Assembly (NCBI RefSeq): GCF_033708015.1
Contig: NZ_CP137920.1
Location: forward strand, 248,001-312,000
Length of the DNA: 64,000 nucleotides
Reading direction: 5' to 3'
Source: Proteus vulgaris
GTDB taxonomy: Bacteria; Pseudomonadota; Gammaproteobacteria; Enterobacterales; Enterobacteriaceae
Every line of letters starts with the position of its first letter. Positions within the stretch are counted from its first letter, which is position 1. Shown here in pieces: positions 19,701-29,201 of the stretch. The notes beneath the pieces were generated by a model. That model did no database searches. It was not told the origin of the DNA and worked only from the letters and a program-made list of their open reading frames with translations. The position numbers and the translations under genes are program-made.

Positions 19701-20055
19701 ATTGGCTACTGACTTGAATAATTTTCTGTTCTAAATCAGGGATGCTAATTTTTTCAGGGATAGTAGGAACAGCGTGGCTTTCCTCAAGAAGTTTCGTTCT
19801 TAGCTCTTGCGTAATTTGAGGGTAATCATCAATGGTTTTTTGATAGCTATCTGCGTTTGTTTGCGCTTTTTCACCGTCATTAATCCAATTGATCGTGCCT
19901 TGTAGCGCCTGAACTGTCTCAATATCTTGAGGATTGGTGCTTCCTTCAAGTTGTTTAATATCTTGACGTAATTTCTCTACATCTGCTGATATTGCGGATG
20001 TACTTAATGAAAGTGTCAAAAAGAGCGAGAGGAAAAGACTGATTATCAGGCGCAC
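16720..20055 (-). CDS. mscM: Miniconductance mechanosensitive channel MscM
   Basis: This 1111-residue protein of the MscS superfamily has the MscM/MscK layout. A signal peptide (about 1-23) is followed by a long periplasmic coiled-coil domain (about 24-440, rich in Q, E, L), about eleven membrane segments from near residue 470, and the conserved MscS pore and beta domain near the end. The pore helix and following segment read MGVGLGFGLQEIFANIISGL, FEKPIRIGDTV and TDWDRKEIIVPN. The channel opens on hypoosmotic shock and releases solutes through the inner membrane. The gene follows psd by 21 nt, as in E. coli, where psd and mscM are co-transcribed. Confidence 0.95.
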   Translation of the reverse strand: MRLIISLFLSLFLTLSLSTSAISADVEKLRQDIKQLEGSTNPQDIETVQALQGTINWINDGEKAQTNADSYQKTIDDYPQITQELRTKLLEESHAVPTIPEKISIPDLEQKIIQVSSQLMEQARLQQQEQDKSREISESLNLLPQQLSEARRLLSDATARLATVSASTTPLTEAQNKLTQAEVTARKAMVNELEMAQLSANNRQEIARLRLELFKKRYQRLDVQLQQLRSLLNIKRQEVADLALEKTEMLAEKGGELPEFLTKQIQTNRELSQILNKQTQEMSQLSEKQRITTQQTQQVRQTLTTIREQAQWLSGSTALGEALRTQLARLPEMPRSQELDRDIIQLRVERLGYEDMLENLSKIQPPETADGSKLPEAQQYIFDSLIQARHELLNSLLSGYDSQILELTKLKVATTQLADALKETKDATNRYMFWVADISPIKLNYPVLLVKDITRLLSLDTFSQLGHAAVSMLKNQDTFLFLFITLSIVGFSLRTRKHYNAFLERVSNRIGKVTQDHFSLTIRTVFWSILIALPLPLLWSAVGYGLQSVEWRYPMAGAIGYGVTAAAPVLWLFMISATFARPNGLFIAQFKWKESRVKKAMRFYQLSIFVIVPLMMSLITFEYYSDREFAPTVGRFCFLLLCIALSFITSSLKKAHVPLYLDKHGSGDNLINTILWWFLLVAPVIAGLAAVLGYLSTSIVLLGRLEMSVAIWFALLIIYHIIQRWMLIQRRKLAFERAKQKRAEILAQRAKGEDENTIIGSSGESTVGLEIEAQEIDLDAISAQSIGLVRSILTMIALVSMILLWSELNTAFSFVDNIRLWDVTSSVNGVNTVQPITMGSILVAILVIIITTQLVRNLPALLELAILQHLDLTPGTGYAITTMTKYTITLIGSIVGFSLLGIEWSKLQWLVAAMGVGLGFGLQEIFANIISGLMILFEKPIRIGDTVTIRNLTGNISKINTRATTLTDWDRKEIIVPNKAFITEQFINWSLSDSVTRIVMTIPAPADCNSEQVTNVLLEASKRSTMILENPAPEVYLVDLQQGIQIFELRVYAAEMGHRMPARHEIHQNILLAFAEHGIPLPFPPFQARVDMMGNTIRSSMRATPREVGGL

Positions 20056-20076
20056 AAAGTTACTCCGAATTACGAG

Positions 20077-20973
20077 TTATTCACTGATGGCATTATTGTC
20101 ATTACCAGCGACATTGATGATGGAACCCAGTTGTTCCCCCATTAATGTAACGGAGCCATTCATAAGATCTTTATTCAATTGAACGGTATTTTCTGGGAAA
20201 AGGTTGATGACAGTTGAGCCTAACTTAAATCGGCCCATTTCTTCACCTTTCTTCAAGAATATCGCTCCTGCTTTATCCGCTTGAGGATATGTCCAACGTT
20301 TAATAATACCTTCACGAGGTGGTGTTACCATGCCACACCAAACCGTTTCAATACTACCCACAATAGTTGCACCCACCAGAATTTGTATCATTGGGCCAAA
20401 TTGAGTTTCAAAGAGACAGATAATACGTTCATTGCGTGCAAATAAATTAGGAACATTAGCTGCCGTTAATGGATTAACAGAGAAAAGATCGCCGGGAACA
20501 TAAATCATCTCTTTTAATAAGCCATCACAAGGCATGTGAACACGGTGGTAATCACGAGGTGAAAGATATGTCGTAATAAACTGACCATTACGGAACTTAT
20601 CTGCCAACATAAAATTACCAGCAAGTAATGCTTCAAGAGTGTAGTGATGTCCCTTGGCTTGCAAGATTTGATCATCTTGAATTAGACCAAGTTGACTGAC
20701 TGCACCATCAGCTGGTAGTGCAAGTTTGTCATTCCCTTCAACGATAGGGCGTGCACCGTCTTTTAACGCACGAATAAAAAAGTCATTGAATGTAGAATAA
20801 GCTTGGAATTGGCTGTCTTTCGCTTCATTCATATCGACTTTATAAGCTTTCGCAAACGTCTTGATAACAAACTGGGTGATGGCGCCCGCTTTTTTATTTG
20901 CGAACCAACCTGCTAATTGTGTTAGCCATAATTTAGGCAATAAATACTGTAGTTTAATTTTTAGCTTGTCCAA
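20077..20973 (-). CDS. psd: Phosphatidylserine decarboxylase proenzyme
   Basis: The 298-residue proenzyme converts phosphatidylserine to phosphatidylethanolamine at the inner membrane. The self-cleavage motif LGST is at residues 251-254 (Ser253 becomes the pyruvoyl group of the small alpha subunit). The processing triad partners Asp89 (PADG) and His146 (HRVHMP) are also visible, one residue offset from E. coli D90/H147/S254. It is shorter than the E. coli protein (322) because the C-terminal tail after GNDNNAISE is missing. It sits between rsgA (87-nt gap) and mscM (21-nt gap), all on the minus strand. Confidence 0.96.
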   Translation of the reverse strand: MDKLKIKLQYLLPKLWLTQLAGWFANKKAGAITQFVIKTFAKAYKVDMNEAKDSQFQAYSTFNDFFIRALKDGARPIVEGNDKLALPADGAVSQLGLIQDDQILQAKGHHYTLEALLAGNFMLADKFRNGQFITTYLSPRDYHRVHMPCDGLLKEMIYVPGDLFSVNPLTAANVPNLFARNERIICLFETQFGPMIQILVGATIVGSIETVWCGMVTPPREGIIKRWTYPQADKAGAIFLKKGEEMGRFKLGSTVINLFPENTVQLNKDLMNGSVTLMGEQLGSIINVAGNDNNAISE

Positions 20974-21060
20974 AATGGCAACCTCTGGGATTAAACGATA
21001 AAAATAGACAAAAGGGGTCTATTGTACCCACCCTTAATAGGGTTGTCAGTGAATCAATTA

Positions 21061-22119
21061 TTAAGAGTCTAAATTAATATTCTTACGAACTTTCACCTGA
21101 CTCATACTTTCTAAAATTCGATGGTAGTTTTCAAATCGTGTTTCTGCGATTTCGTTGTTTCTTACTGCTTCACTGATTAAACATCCCGGATCGTCTAAGT
21201 GCTTACAATCACGGAATTTGCAGCCACCAAGATACGGCCTGAATTCAATAAAACCTTTTGTTACTTGCTCTGGCGTTAAGTGCCATAAACCAAATTCACG
21301 TACTCCCGGAGAGTCAATCACATCTCCGCCTTGTGGGAAATGGTAAAGGCGTGATGCGGTTGTCGTATGTTGGCCTAAACCCGAGTTATCAGAGACTTGA
21401 TTAACAACAATGCTTTCTTCCATTGGGGGTAACAGCGTATTAAGTAAACTTGATTTACCGACACCGGATTGCCCAGCAAAAATAGAGATGCGTCCAATAA
21501 GTTCTTGAGTCAGCGCTTCTAACCCTTCTTTAGTATAGCTAGAGACTTCAAGGACACGATACCCAATATCTTTATACGTTTGCATCCATTCACTTACCGT
21601 CTTACGGCTTTCTTCATCTAACATATCGATTTTATTGAGCACAATGAGAGGTTCAACGTTTAAAGTCTCACATGCGACAAGGTAACGGTCGATAATATTT
21701 AAAGAAAGTTCAGGCAAAATAGCCGAAACGATAATAATTTGATCAATATTAGCGGCAATTGGTTTAATACCATCATAATAGTCAGGTCGAGTAAGCACTG
21801 AAGTTCGTTCGTGTACGGCTTCAACAATACCATTTACGCGGACATTTTCTTGTGTTTGTAGCGCAGGGCGCCAAACAACTTTATCACCTGTTACCAGTGA
21901 TGAAATTGTGCGTCGAATATTGCATCGTGTAATTGTGCCGTCAGCAGCTTCGATATCTGCATGTTGACCAAAACGGCTGATGACTAAGCCTTCGGTTGCC
22001 TCGCCTAATTGCGTATCGTCTAATTCAACGTGGTTTTTTTTCTCTTTGCTCTGCAAACGCTTTTTATGATTTTCTTGTACTCGGCGTTGCTGGCCTTTAG
22101 ATAATTTACGTTTTGTCAC
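21061..22119 (-). CDS. rsgA: Ribosome small-subunit-dependent GTPase RsgA (YjeQ)
   Basis: The 352-residue protein has a basic N-terminal extension ([15 protein letters not shown]), an OB-fold, a circularly permuted GTPase domain and a zinc knuckle. G motifs appear in permuted order: NKID (G4), [10 protein letters not shown] (G1) and DSPGVREFG (G3). The zinc ligands lie in [15 protein letters not shown]. RsgA binds the decoding centre of late 30S intermediates and releases RbfA, coupling GTP hydrolysis to 30S maturation. It is divergent from orn, with 115 nt between start codons, and is the first gene of the minus-strand rsgA-psd-mscM set. Confidence 0.96.
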   Translation of the reverse strand: MTKRKLSKGQQRRVQENHKKRLQSKEKKNHVELDDTQLGEATEGLVISRFGQHADIEAADGTITRCNIRRTISSLVTGDKVVWRPALQTQENVRVNGIVEAVHERTSVLTRPDYYDGIKPIAANIDQIIIVSAILPELSLNIIDRYLVACETLNVEPLIVLNKIDMLDEESRKTVSEWMQTYKDIGYRVLEVSSYTKEGLEALTQELIGRISIFAGQSGVGKSSLLNTLLPPMEESIVVNQVSDNSGLGQHTTTASRLYHFPQGGDVIDSPGVREFGLWHLTPEQVTKGFIEFRPYLGGCKFRDCKHLDDPGCLISEAVRNNEIAETRFENYHRILESMSQVKVRKNINLDS

Positions 22120-22234
22120 CGATCCTCACTTGTATTCTTCGGTTAGATGTTCTTCTGTCGTGCTTATTGAGTAAACGCGCTATGATAAACGCTAAAATAT
22201 CATGTCTCACACTTAGAAACAGCTAGGATATATT

Positions 22235-22780
22235 ATGTCAAAAAGCGAGAACAATCTGATCTGGATAGATCTGGAAATGACAGGTCTAGATCCTGAATGT
22301 GACCGTATCATCGAAATTGCCACTATTGTGACAGATCCTCAACTTAATATTTTAGCCGAAGGCCCAGTAATTGCCGTCCATCAATCTGATGAACAATTAA
22401 GTTTAATGGATGAATGGAATACACGTACCCATACCGCTAGTGGCTTAGTTGAGCGCGTAAAAGTCAGTTCATATGATGATAATTCAGCACAAAAAGCGAC
22501 ACTTGAATTCCTAGAAAAATGGGTACCAAAAGGTGTATCACCTATTTGTGGTAATAGTGTGGGGCAAGATCGACGTTTTCTATACCGTTATATGCCAGAG
22601 TTAGAGCAATATTTTCACTATCGTTATCTTGATGTAAGCACATTAAAAGAATTAGCACGTCGTTGGAAACCTGAAATTTTAGAAGGCTTTAAGAAAAAGA
22701 ATACGCATCAGGCATTGGATGATATTCGTGAATCGATTGCAGAGCTTGCTTATTATCGTAAAACTTTTATTAAAGAGTAA
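22235..22780 (+). CDS. orn: Oligoribonuclease
   Basis: The 181-residue DEDDh exonuclease shows Exo[11 protein letters not shown] with the Asp-Glu pair, Exo[13 protein letters not shown], and the ExoIII region [11 protein letters not shown] with the catalytic His. It is a cytosolic 3'-5' exoribonuclease that degrades di- to pentanucleotides at the end of RNA decay, including pGpG from cyclic-di-GMP turnover. The length equals that of E. coli Orn. It is divergent from rsgA and followed by the glycine tRNA cluster, as in E. coli. Confidence 0.97.
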   Translation: MSKSENNLIWIDLEMTGLDPECDRIIEIATIVTDPQLNILAEGPVIAVHQSDEQLSLMDEWNTRTHTASGLVERVKVSSYDDNSAQKATLEFLEKWVPKGVSPICGNSVGQDRRFLYRYMPELEQYFHYRYLDVSTLKELARRWKPEILEGFKKKNTHQALDDIRESIAELAYYRKTFIKE

Positions 22781-22868
22781 AAAACGTGCATTAATGATTC
22801 ATATTGCATCATTGTGATGGTTTTATCAGCATGTAATCAAAAAAACGTATTTTTTTGTTGATAAAGGC

Positions 22869-22896
22869 TTGCGGTTAAGCATTTTTCTCGTATAAT
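22869..22896 (+). promoter_or_regulatory. Promoter of the tRNA-Gly cluster
   Basis: TTGCGG (22869-22874) and a perfect TATAAT (22891-22896) are separated by 16 nt. A GC-rich discriminator (GCGC) follows and an A/T-rich upstream segment precedes it, as is usual for stable-RNA promoters under growth-rate and stringent control. The first tRNA starts about 50 nt downstream. Confidence 0.8.
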
Positions 22897-22946
22897 GCGC
22901 TTCCCGTACCGATGAAGAATTTTGTTTGTACGGGTGTAAGAAAGAC

Positions 22947-23022
<76 letters not shown>

Positions 23023-23058
23023 ATCTTTCTTAGACAATTATTAGTCGTGTTATGCGAT

Positions 23059-23134
<76 letters not shown>

Positions 23135-23169
23135 AATCTTTTACTAGTCATTGTCAAAACTTACCAAAT

Positions 23170-23245
<76 letters not shown>

Positions 23246-23274
23246 AGTTTTTTTCCTCTGTTTTACCAAATCTC

Positions 23275-23304
23275 ACTTTTAATCCCCATACTTTTAATCC
23301 CCAT
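23275..23304. repeat. Tandem pair of a 15-bp unit downstream of the tRNA cluster
   Basis: ACTTTTAATCCCCAT is present twice in direct, gapless succession (23275-23289 and 23290-23304) with no mismatch. Its origin is unknown; slippage duplication is the simplest explanation. Confidence 0.8.
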
Positions 23305-23694
23305 AAAGAAATTTTAAGTTTTTTCTCTCACTTTTTTTAATATCAACTACACTGTTTTAGGGTGCAGATTAAGTAATTTTACTTAATGCGCACAAAAAGC
23401 GTGTTCGGGATTATTGTTCAAAAAAGAAAATATTATTACTACATGTAAGATCAAGCTATTTTTTTGTGATCTATCTTTGATCTTTGCTTGCATTTCTATT
23501 TTGACGGCACTAGAATGTGCGCCTTTCCTCATTTAGAGGGGAAACTTGAGGTAAGATCATTTTTTAGGATTTAGGCCTTTATTCTGTTAAACATGCATTG
23601 AATAGTATTTTAGAAAAAGAAAAGAGTTTCTCTGACTTTTCTGTAAAAAAAAGTGATATATATTCTACTATTCTTAAAATCTTCCCAAATCGAT

Positions 23695-23703
23695 TTATCC
23701 ACA
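23695..23703 (+). promoter_or_regulatory. DnaA box 1 of the datA-like region
   Basis: TTATCCACA is a perfect match to the strongest DnaA-box consensus and lies 65 nt upstream of the second perfect copy. Confidence 0.85.
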
Positions 23704-23759
23704 GCAAGATGCTAATAATCACCGCATCTAAACACTATTTATTTTTTTACTGCACAGAG

Positions 23760-23768
23760 TTATCCACA
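23760..23768 (+). promoter_or_regulatory. DnaA box 2 of the datA-like region
   Basis: A second perfect TTATCCACA in the same orientation, 37 nt before the IHF site. Confidence 0.85.
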
Positions 23769-23805
23769 AGTTCGTATTCTTAGGTGCTAAGAATATTATT
23801 CTCTT

Positions 23806-23818
23806 TAATAAATTGATT
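23806..23818. promoter_or_regulatory. IHF binding site of the datA-like region
   Basis: TAATAAATTGATT matches the 13-bp IHF consensus (YAANNNNTTGATW) at every defined position. It lies between the DnaA boxes at 23760 and 23924, where bending would bring them together. Confidence 0.7.
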
Positions 23819-23923
23819 GGTTTTTATATCTAATTGATAACTAAGTTTATTTTAATTTTTTTAATTTTGAGTCTTAGTTCGCTTGAATTTTTTTTTCATG
23901 TTGATAGGCAAGGGATTTTTATT

Positions 23924-23932
23924 TTATTCACA
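23924..23932 (+). promoter_or_regulatory. DnaA box 3 of the datA-like region
   Basis: TTATTCACA fits the TTATNCACA consensus and has the same orientation as boxes 1 and 2, 105 nt beyond the IHF site. Confidence 0.7.
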
Positions 23933-23976
23933 GAGGAAATTAATGATTACTCGTAATGCGTTTATTCTGTTAAAAA

Positions 23977-25131
23977 TTAAGCGTCGCGAGGCAAGCCTTT
24001 AGTTATCGCCCTTACTAAACGTTTTTGTTGTGAAGTCTGTATTTTTACTTCTTTTTCATTTCTCTTTGCTGTCTGTTGTGCAATCGCCCAGTTTAAATGT
24101 TCATCTAAAACATCACTCAATCCAAAACGTTTTTGCAAGGCAAGTATAATTTTATCTTGGTAAGGTGCATTTCCTAGCGCCACGCTAATATTTCTCAGCC
24201 AGCGTAAATAGCCAATACGACGGATTGGCGAACCTTCAGTGATACGCAAAAATTTATCTTCACTCCATTGAAAGAGATTGAGTAATTCTGGGGTATGAAG
24301 TGCACTTCTTGGGGAGAAATCTTCTTCGTCAGTCAGTGATGAAAAACGATTCCAAGGACAGATAAGCTGGCAATCATCACAACCATAAATACGATTACCC
24401 ATCAGAGGGCGAAACGCTTCAGGAATGGCTCCCTCAAGTTCGATAGTAAGATAAGAAATACAGCGACGAGCATCAATAGTATAAGGTTCAACAATGGCAC
24501 CTGTCGGGCAGGTTGTCATACAGGCGACACATTTACCGCATTGCTCTTCAACAGGGCTATCTATCGGTAATGGTAAATCAATCAGTAGTTCACCAAGGAA
24601 AAACCAAGAGCCTGCTTGATTGTTAATAACAAGTGAGTGTTTACCAACCCAGCCAAGCCCAGCTTTAACGGCTAATGGACGTTCCATGATAGGTGCTGAA
24701 TCAACAAAAGGACGAAAATTGACGACTCCTTGATATTCAAACTGCTGACAATATTGTGAAATTCTTTCGCCAAGTTTTTTAAGACGCTGCCTTAATACTT
24801 TGTGATAATCCCGACCCAGCGCATAACGGCTGATATAGCCTTGTTCTGGATTATTTAAGGTTCGTGCAAATGCGGCATCCGTAGGGAGATAATTCATTCT
24901 GACACTGATAACACGTAATGTCCCAGGCACCAATTCATGAGGCCTGGCTCGAGTCATTCCATACTTTTCCATCCATGCCATTTCACCATGATATTGTTTA
25001 TCTAACCAGGCTTGTAGGCGAGGTTCTTCAAGTGATAAGTCAGTATCACATATCCCTGTTTGTTGAAAACCTAGCTCAGAACCCCATAATTTAATGTTTT
25101 GAGCGAGAAGATTAAGATCGAGTGATGACAT
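23977..25131 (-). CDS. queG: Epoxyqueuosine reductase QueG
   Basis: The 384-residue protein catalyses the last step of queuosine synthesis, reducing epoxyqueuosine in the wobble position of tRNAs with GUN anticodons. It uses a cobalamin cofactor and two 4Fe-4S clusters. The cluster ligands are visible as CGKCVACMTTCPTGAI and, later, CDDCQLICPWN. The N-terminal half holds the cobalamin-binding region, and a HEAT-like tail follows the clusters. It is divergent from tsaE. In E. coli nnr (yjeF) lies between the two; here there is only a 224-nt gap without it. Confidence 0.96.
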   Translation of the reverse strand: MSSLDLNLLAQNIKLWGSELGFQQTGICDTDLSLEEPRLQAWLDKQYHGEMAWMEKYGMTRARPHELVPGTLRVISVRMNYLPTDAAFARTLNNPEQGYISRYALGRDYHKVLRQRLKKLGERISQYCQQFEYQGVVNFRPFVDSAPIMERPLAVKAGLGWVGKHSLVINNQAGSWFFLGELLIDLPLPIDSPVEEQCGKCVACMTTCPTGAIVEPYTIDARRCISYLTIELEGAIPEAFRPLMGNRIYGCDDCQLICPWNRFSSLTDEEDFSPRSALHTPELLNLFQWSEDKFLRITEGSPIRRIGYLRWLRNISVALGNAPYQDKIILALQKRFGLSDVLDEHLNWAIAQQTAKRNEKEVKIQTSQQKRLVRAITKGLPRDA

Positions 25132-25355
25132 GAATAAACCGAATCAATAGGTAAGAGGTGAGTCCTAAGAGCGCGCAGTGTATCATAGTGAGGCTGTAGG
25201 AAAAATCCTCACAATAAATAGATTTATGGTATGGTTATTTGATAGTGATTTCGATAACTATTTGCCTTAAGAAAACATATAAAGCTTAGTATTTGATGTT
25301 CTCCAACGATCTCTCTTTATTAAGCCGTTATAACTTAACAATAGATTATATAAAT

Positions 25356-25823
25356 ATGAAAGAATGGGTTGTTACATTAGAAGATGAAGCGGCAACAGTT
25401 GAACTCGGGCGTACTGTTGCAATGGCGACTAATCATAGCGGATTGATCATTTATTTATATGGCGATCTGGGCGCTGGAAAAACAACCTTTAGCCGAGGCT
25501 TTTTACAAGCGCTTGGTCATCAAGGGCATGTAAAAAGTCCAACGTATACATTAGTTGAACCCTATATGCTTTCACCAAATCCTGTTTATCATTTTGATCT
25601 TTATCGTTTAGCTTCTGCTGAAGAGCTAGAGTTTATGGGAATACGCGACTATTTTGAGCAAGACGCGTTATGCCTTATTGAATGGCCATCGCAAGGCGAA
25701 GGCTTTTTACCTAACGCGGATTTAGAGCTTCATTTAAGCTACGAAGACGAAGGTCGAAAAGCGCGTTTTGTTGCCCTTTCACAAAGAGGGAATACTGTTT
25801 TATCCCGTATTCAGTCTGCATAA
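25356..25823 (+). CDS. tsaE: tRNA threonylcarbamoyladenosine biosynthesis ATPase TsaE
   Basis: The 155-residue P-loop ATPase has Walker [15 protein letters not shown], the conserved [11 protein letters not shown] segment, HFDLYRL and the IEWP motif. It works with TsaB, TsaC and TsaD to make t6A37 in ANN-decoding tRNAs. The ATG at 25356 was chosen because the conserved protein begins at residue [10 protein letters not shown]; in-frame starts at 25293/25296 would add about 20 non-conserved residues, and neither start has a strong ribosome binding site. It heads the tsaE-amiB-mutL-miaA-hfq-hflX-hflKC series; amiB begins 13 nt after its stop. Confidence 0.93.
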   Translation: MKEWVVTLEDEAATVELGRTVAMATNHSGLIIYLYGDLGAGKTTFSRGFLQALGHQGHVKSPTYTLVEPYMLSPNPVYHFDLYRLASAEELEFMGIRDYFEQDALCLIEWPSQGEGFLPNADLELHLSYEDEGRKARFVALSQRGNTVLSRIQSA

Positions 25824-25836
25824 AGGAATATTGATT

Positions 25837-27168
25837 ATGTCGAGTCTCATCACCATTGTGAGTCAAAGTCAGCGTTATGTTGTTGCCTTTCTGTTGGTTG
25901 TTTTGTCTTTATTTTTTGTGCAAGCAGCACAAGCCGCTACTGTGACAGAAGTAAAAGCAGAAAACGGTATTTCAGCAACAACCCTCACATTCACGTTTAG
26001 TGATGGGAAGCCGAGTTATCGATATTACTCATTAAAAAACCCTGACCGTTTAGTGATGGATTTTAAACAAAGTACAAAAATCACGGGATTACCGGCAGCA
26101 TTAGGTAATGGGCAGTTAGCCCATAAAATTCGCTCAACGCAATCAAAAGATAGTCAATACCAAAGTTTGGTTGTTGAGCTTGCTCAGCCTGTGGTGGTTA
26201 CTGAACGTTTGATGAATGCAAGTGGTGGCTATAAGTTAGTGCTTACTATTAAGGCTCTGAATGGTCGACAAAATAGCAATACCCAATCCACCGTCAGTAT
26301 TGTTGCGTTATCACCAAGTGCGACCGTCACTACATCAAATTCAAGTTTAAATACTAATCGGGAAATGGCCCCTTTAATTACCCAATCAACACCCGAGGTT
26401 ACCCCTGTTGCGCCTATTGTAAAACCACGAACCACATCGTCAAAACCACAAGCCGGTTCACGCCAAATTATTATTGCGATAGATGCGGGGCATGGTGGGC
26501 AAGATCCGGGAGCGATTGGTCAGAAAGGTAATCGTGAAAAAGACGTAACGCTAAGTGTGGCAAGGAAGTTGGAAGCTCGCTTACGTAACGATCCTATGTT
26601 TAAACCCGTTCTAACACGCAGTGGTGATTATTTTATTTCAGTTGCAGGGCGCTCTGAAGTTGCCCGTAAGCAGAGCGCGAATATGTTAGTGTCTATTCAT
26701 GCAGACTCAGCCCCCAATCGTAGTGCAAGAGGTGCTTCTGTCTGGGTGCTTTCTAATCGTCGCGCAAACAGTGAATTAGGTAAGTGGCTCGAACAAAGTG
26801 AGAAACAATCTGAATTACTCGGTGGTGCAGGTGATGCATTAGATGGTGCAGATCCCTATTTAAGCCAAGCAGTACTCGATTTGCAGTTCGGTAATTCACA
26901 GCGAGTAGGTTATGACGTTGCTGTTGCTGTATTGTCTGAATTAAGGAAAGTGGGTTCATTACATAAGAAAACACCAGAGCATGCGAGTTTAGGTGTTTTA
27001 CGTTCACCTGATATTCCTTCCATTTTAGTTGAAACAGGTTTTATCAGTCACGCGTCAGAAGAGCAGTTACTCATTTCCGACGCTTATCAAGAGAAACTTG
27101 CGGCATCTATTCATGCAGGTTTAAAAAATTATTTTCTGGCTCACCCTTTACAAAATGCGCCTAATTGA
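25837..27168 (+). CDS. amiB: N-acetylmuramoyl-L-alanine amidase AmiB
   Basis: This 443-residue periplasmic amidase splits the septal peptidoglycan amide bond between MurNAc and L-Ala during daughter-cell separation. A long signal peptide ends near AQAA (residue 34). An AMIN domain that targets the septum follows (about 36-140), then a Ser/Thr/Pro linker (150-205) and an Amidase_3 domain (210-440). Zinc ligands and the catalytic Glu are visible: His219 (DAGHGG), Glu234 (REKD), His288 (SIHAD) and Glu399 (VETGF). In E. coli it is activated by EnvC. The upstream part of the open frame overlaps tsaE; the ATG at 25837 gives a proper signal peptide. Confidence 0.95.
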   Translation: MSSLITIVSQSQRYVVAFLLVVLSLFFVQAAQAATVTEVKAENGISATTLTFTFSDGKPSYRYYSLKNPDRLVMDFKQSTKITGLPAALGNGQLAHKIRSTQSKDSQYQSLVVELAQPVVVTERLMNASGGYKLVLTIKALNGRQNSNTQSTVSIVALSPSATVTTSNSSLNTNREMAPLITQSTPEVTPVAPIVKPRTTSSKPQAGSRQIIIAIDAGHGGQDPGAIGQKGNREKDVTLSVARKLEARLRNDPMFKPVLTRSGDYFISVAGRSEVARKQSANMLVSIHADSAPNRSARGASVWVLSNRRANSELGKWLEQSEKQSELLGGAGDALDGADPYLSQAVLDLQFGNSQRVGYDVAVAVLSELRKVGSLHKKTPEHASLGVLRSPDIPSILVETGFISHASEEQLLISDAYQEKLAASIHAGLKNYFLAHPLQNAPN

Positions 27169-27191
27169 TTGAGTAAAATGGAATAAAGGTC

Positions 27192-29201
27192 ATGGCGATA
27201 AATTTATTACCTCCTCAGCTTGCAAACCAAATTGCCGCAGGGGAAGTTGTTGAAAGACCGGCCTCTGTTGTTAAAGAGTTGCTGGAAAATAGTTTAGACG
27301 CAGGTGCGACCTCGATTGATATTGATATCGATAAAGGCGGCGCGAAGCTTATTCGTATTCGTGATAATGGGTGTGGTATCAATCGCGATGATTTGAAGTT
27401 AGCACTTGCTCGCCATGCAACTAGCAAAATATCAAGTCTGGACGATCTCGAAGCCATAATGAGTATGGGCTTTCGTGGTGAAGCGTTAGCGAGCATTAGC
27501 TCAGTTTCTCGTTTAACGTTGACATCACGTACTCAAGATCAAGAAGAAGCATGGCAAGCTTATGCTGAAGGCAGAGATATGGCTGTCGCTGTTAAGCCTG
27601 CGGCTCATCCTGTCGGAAGTACGGTTGAAGTGCTTGATCTCTTTTATAACACGCCAGCAAGACGTAAATTTTTGCGTACTGAAAAAACAGAGTTTGCACA
27701 TATTGATGAAGTGGTTCGTCGCATTGCGTTATCGCGTTTTGATGTTTCTATCAATCTGACTCATAACGGTAAACGCGTTCGGCAATACCGTGCAGTAAAA
27801 GATGAAAATCAGCAAAATCGCCGATTGAGTGCAATTTGCGGTAATAATTTTGTTAATCAATCGATGTTGTTATCGTGGGAACATGGTGATTTAGCAATAA
27901 AAGGTTGGGTAGAACACCCTTTATCACCGGTGCAAAGTAGTGAAATTCAGTATTGCTATGTGAATGGACGAATGATGCGTGATAGATTAATTAATCATGC
28001 TATTCGCCAAGCTTATGAAGGTTATTTACAAGGAGAGCAGCAACCTTCTTACATCTTATATTTAAGCGTTGATCCTCACCAAGTTGATGTTAATGTCCAC
28101 CCAGCTAAACATGAAGTTCGCTTCCATGAATCTCGTTTGGTTCATGATTTTATCTATCAAGGTGTGTTGAGTGTTTTACGACAAGCAACGCAAGAGCCTT
28201 TATCTCTGGATTCGGATGATGAAGAAGAGCACGAAATAGCTTTAAATTTCCCTGAAAATCGTCAAGTTGCAGGTGAAAATGTATTTTCTCAGCCTTATCA
28301 AGCACCAGTAACTCAAACTCAGCCAAATACACCATCACATCAATACAGTGAACGAGAGCACAACAATAACTCACATCAAAAACAAGCCTCTCAATTTGGA
28401 GATCGCCGTCAATTTGGTGAAAGCTATCAAAGGACACAGGGTGCGCTTTATCAAAAAATGATGCAAGAAAGTGTATCAACATCAGAAGATAGAGAAAAAA
28501 TACCACTATTTCCTGAGCGTGCCCCATTGAATTTAGGCGAACTCGTTCATACAACTAATAATATCAAAGAAGATGCTATTTCGGTGATGCCTCGTTCCGT
28601 CAATGCGAAAGATGGACAAACTGATTATACTTTTGGGCGAGTATTGGCAATTTATCAGCACAAATATGCGTTAATAGAATCTTCACAAGGTCTTGGGTTG
28701 TTATCATTGGAAGAAGCTGATTTTCTGTTAAAATGTGCGCAATTACTGCCTAAAGATGAAACATTGAAACCACAACCTTTGCTCGTGCCTTTAAAGTTGG
28801 CATTGAGTAAAGAGGAGATTAGTGTATTTAATCAGTTTCAATCGCTAATCAGCCATTTTGGGATCATTATCGAAATTTCTCACGGTAAAGCAACGATACA
28901 TGCGGTGTCGTTACCTTTGCGTCAGCAAAATTTACCTGTGTTACTGACGGCATTATTAGCCTATTTGTCAGAAGAGCAATCTTGTACCGAGCAACAGCTT
29001 GGGCAGTGGCTAGCAAAACAATTAGGGGCAGAGCAGGTGCAATGGTCGCAAGCTCAGGCCGTAGGATTATTGGCTGATATTGAAAGACTTTGTCCTCAAT
29101 ATGTCAGACAGCCAGCAAAAAACTTATTACAATTAATTGATTTACAACCGGTGGTAGTGGCATTAAATAATGAGCGATGTGAACACGCAAATAAAACCTA
29201 A
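27192..29201 (+). CDS. mutL: DNA mismatch repair protein MutL
   Basis: The 669-residue GHKL ATPase couples MutS mismatch recognition to MutH incision and UvrD loading. The N-terminal ATPase motifs are ENSLDAGA (residues near 33-40), DNGCGI, HATSKI and [10 protein letters not shown]. The middle linker (about 340-460) is Gln/Asn/Ser-rich and poorly conserved. The C-terminal dimerisation domain begins near [16 protein letters not shown]. No endonuclease motif DQHA(X)2E(X)4E is visible, as expected for species that use MutH. The 3' end overlaps miaA by 32 nt. Confidence 0.97.
   Translation: MAINLLPPQLANQIAAGEVVERPASVVKELLENSLDAGATSIDIDIDKGGAKLIRIRDNGCGINRDDLKLALARHATSKISSLDDLEAIMSMGFRGEALASISSVSRLTLTSRTQDQEEAWQAYAEGRDMAVAVKPAAHPVGSTVEVLDLFYNTPARRKFLRTEKTEFAHIDEVVRRIALSRFDVSINLTHNGKRVRQYRAVKDENQQNRRLSAICGNNFVNQSMLLSWEHGDLAIKGWVEHPLSPVQSSEIQYCYVNGRMMRDRLINHAIRQAYEGYLQGEQQPSYILYLSVDPHQVDVNVHPAKHEVRFHESRLVHDFIYQGVLSVLRQATQEPLSLDSDDEEEHEIALNFPENRQVAGENVFSQPYQAPVTQTQPNTPSHQYSEREHNNNSHQKQASQFGDRRQFGESYQRTQGALYQKMMQESVSTSEDREKIPLFPERAPLNLGELVHTTNNIKEDAISVMPRSVNAKDGQTDYTFGRVLAIYQHKYALIESSQGLGLLSLEEADFLLKCAQLLPKDETLKPQPLLVPLKLALSKEEISVFNQFQSLISHFGIIIEISHGKATIHAVSLPLRQQNLPVLLTALLAYLSEEQSCTEQQLGQWLAKQLGAEQVQWSQAQAVGLLADIERLCPQYVRQPAKNLLQLIDLQPVVVALNNERCEHANKT

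Larger units (their letters stand above)
23340..23976. other. datA: datA-like DnaA-titration / DDAH locus (candidate)
   Basis: This noncoding stretch lies between the glyVXY-type tRNA cluster and queG, the neighbourhood of E. coli datA. It contains two perfect DnaA boxes, a third consensus-type box and a perfect IHF consensus site between boxes two and three. In E. coli, datA promotes DnaA-ATP hydrolysis (DDAH) and titrates DnaA after replication, and needs IHF bound among its DnaA boxes. No protein-coding frame is convincing here; a 61-codon frame at 23598-23783 overlaps the boxes and lacks features. The assignment rests on synteny plus motifs. Confidence 0.75.

Noticed and set aside
23598..23783. 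61-codon frame in the datA-like region
   Set aside because: It overlaps both perfect DnaA boxes, has low-complexity composition and no ribosome binding site.
23340..23976. Replication origin (oriC)
   Set aside because: Only three DnaA boxes, no ordered 13-mer unwinding element or GATC cluster, and the neighbouring genes are not mnmG/mioC; datA fits better.
23246..23976. Integrated element at the 3' end of tRNA-Gly
   Set aside because: No integrase gene and no repeat of the tRNA 3' end was seen downstream apart from the three complete tRNA copies.
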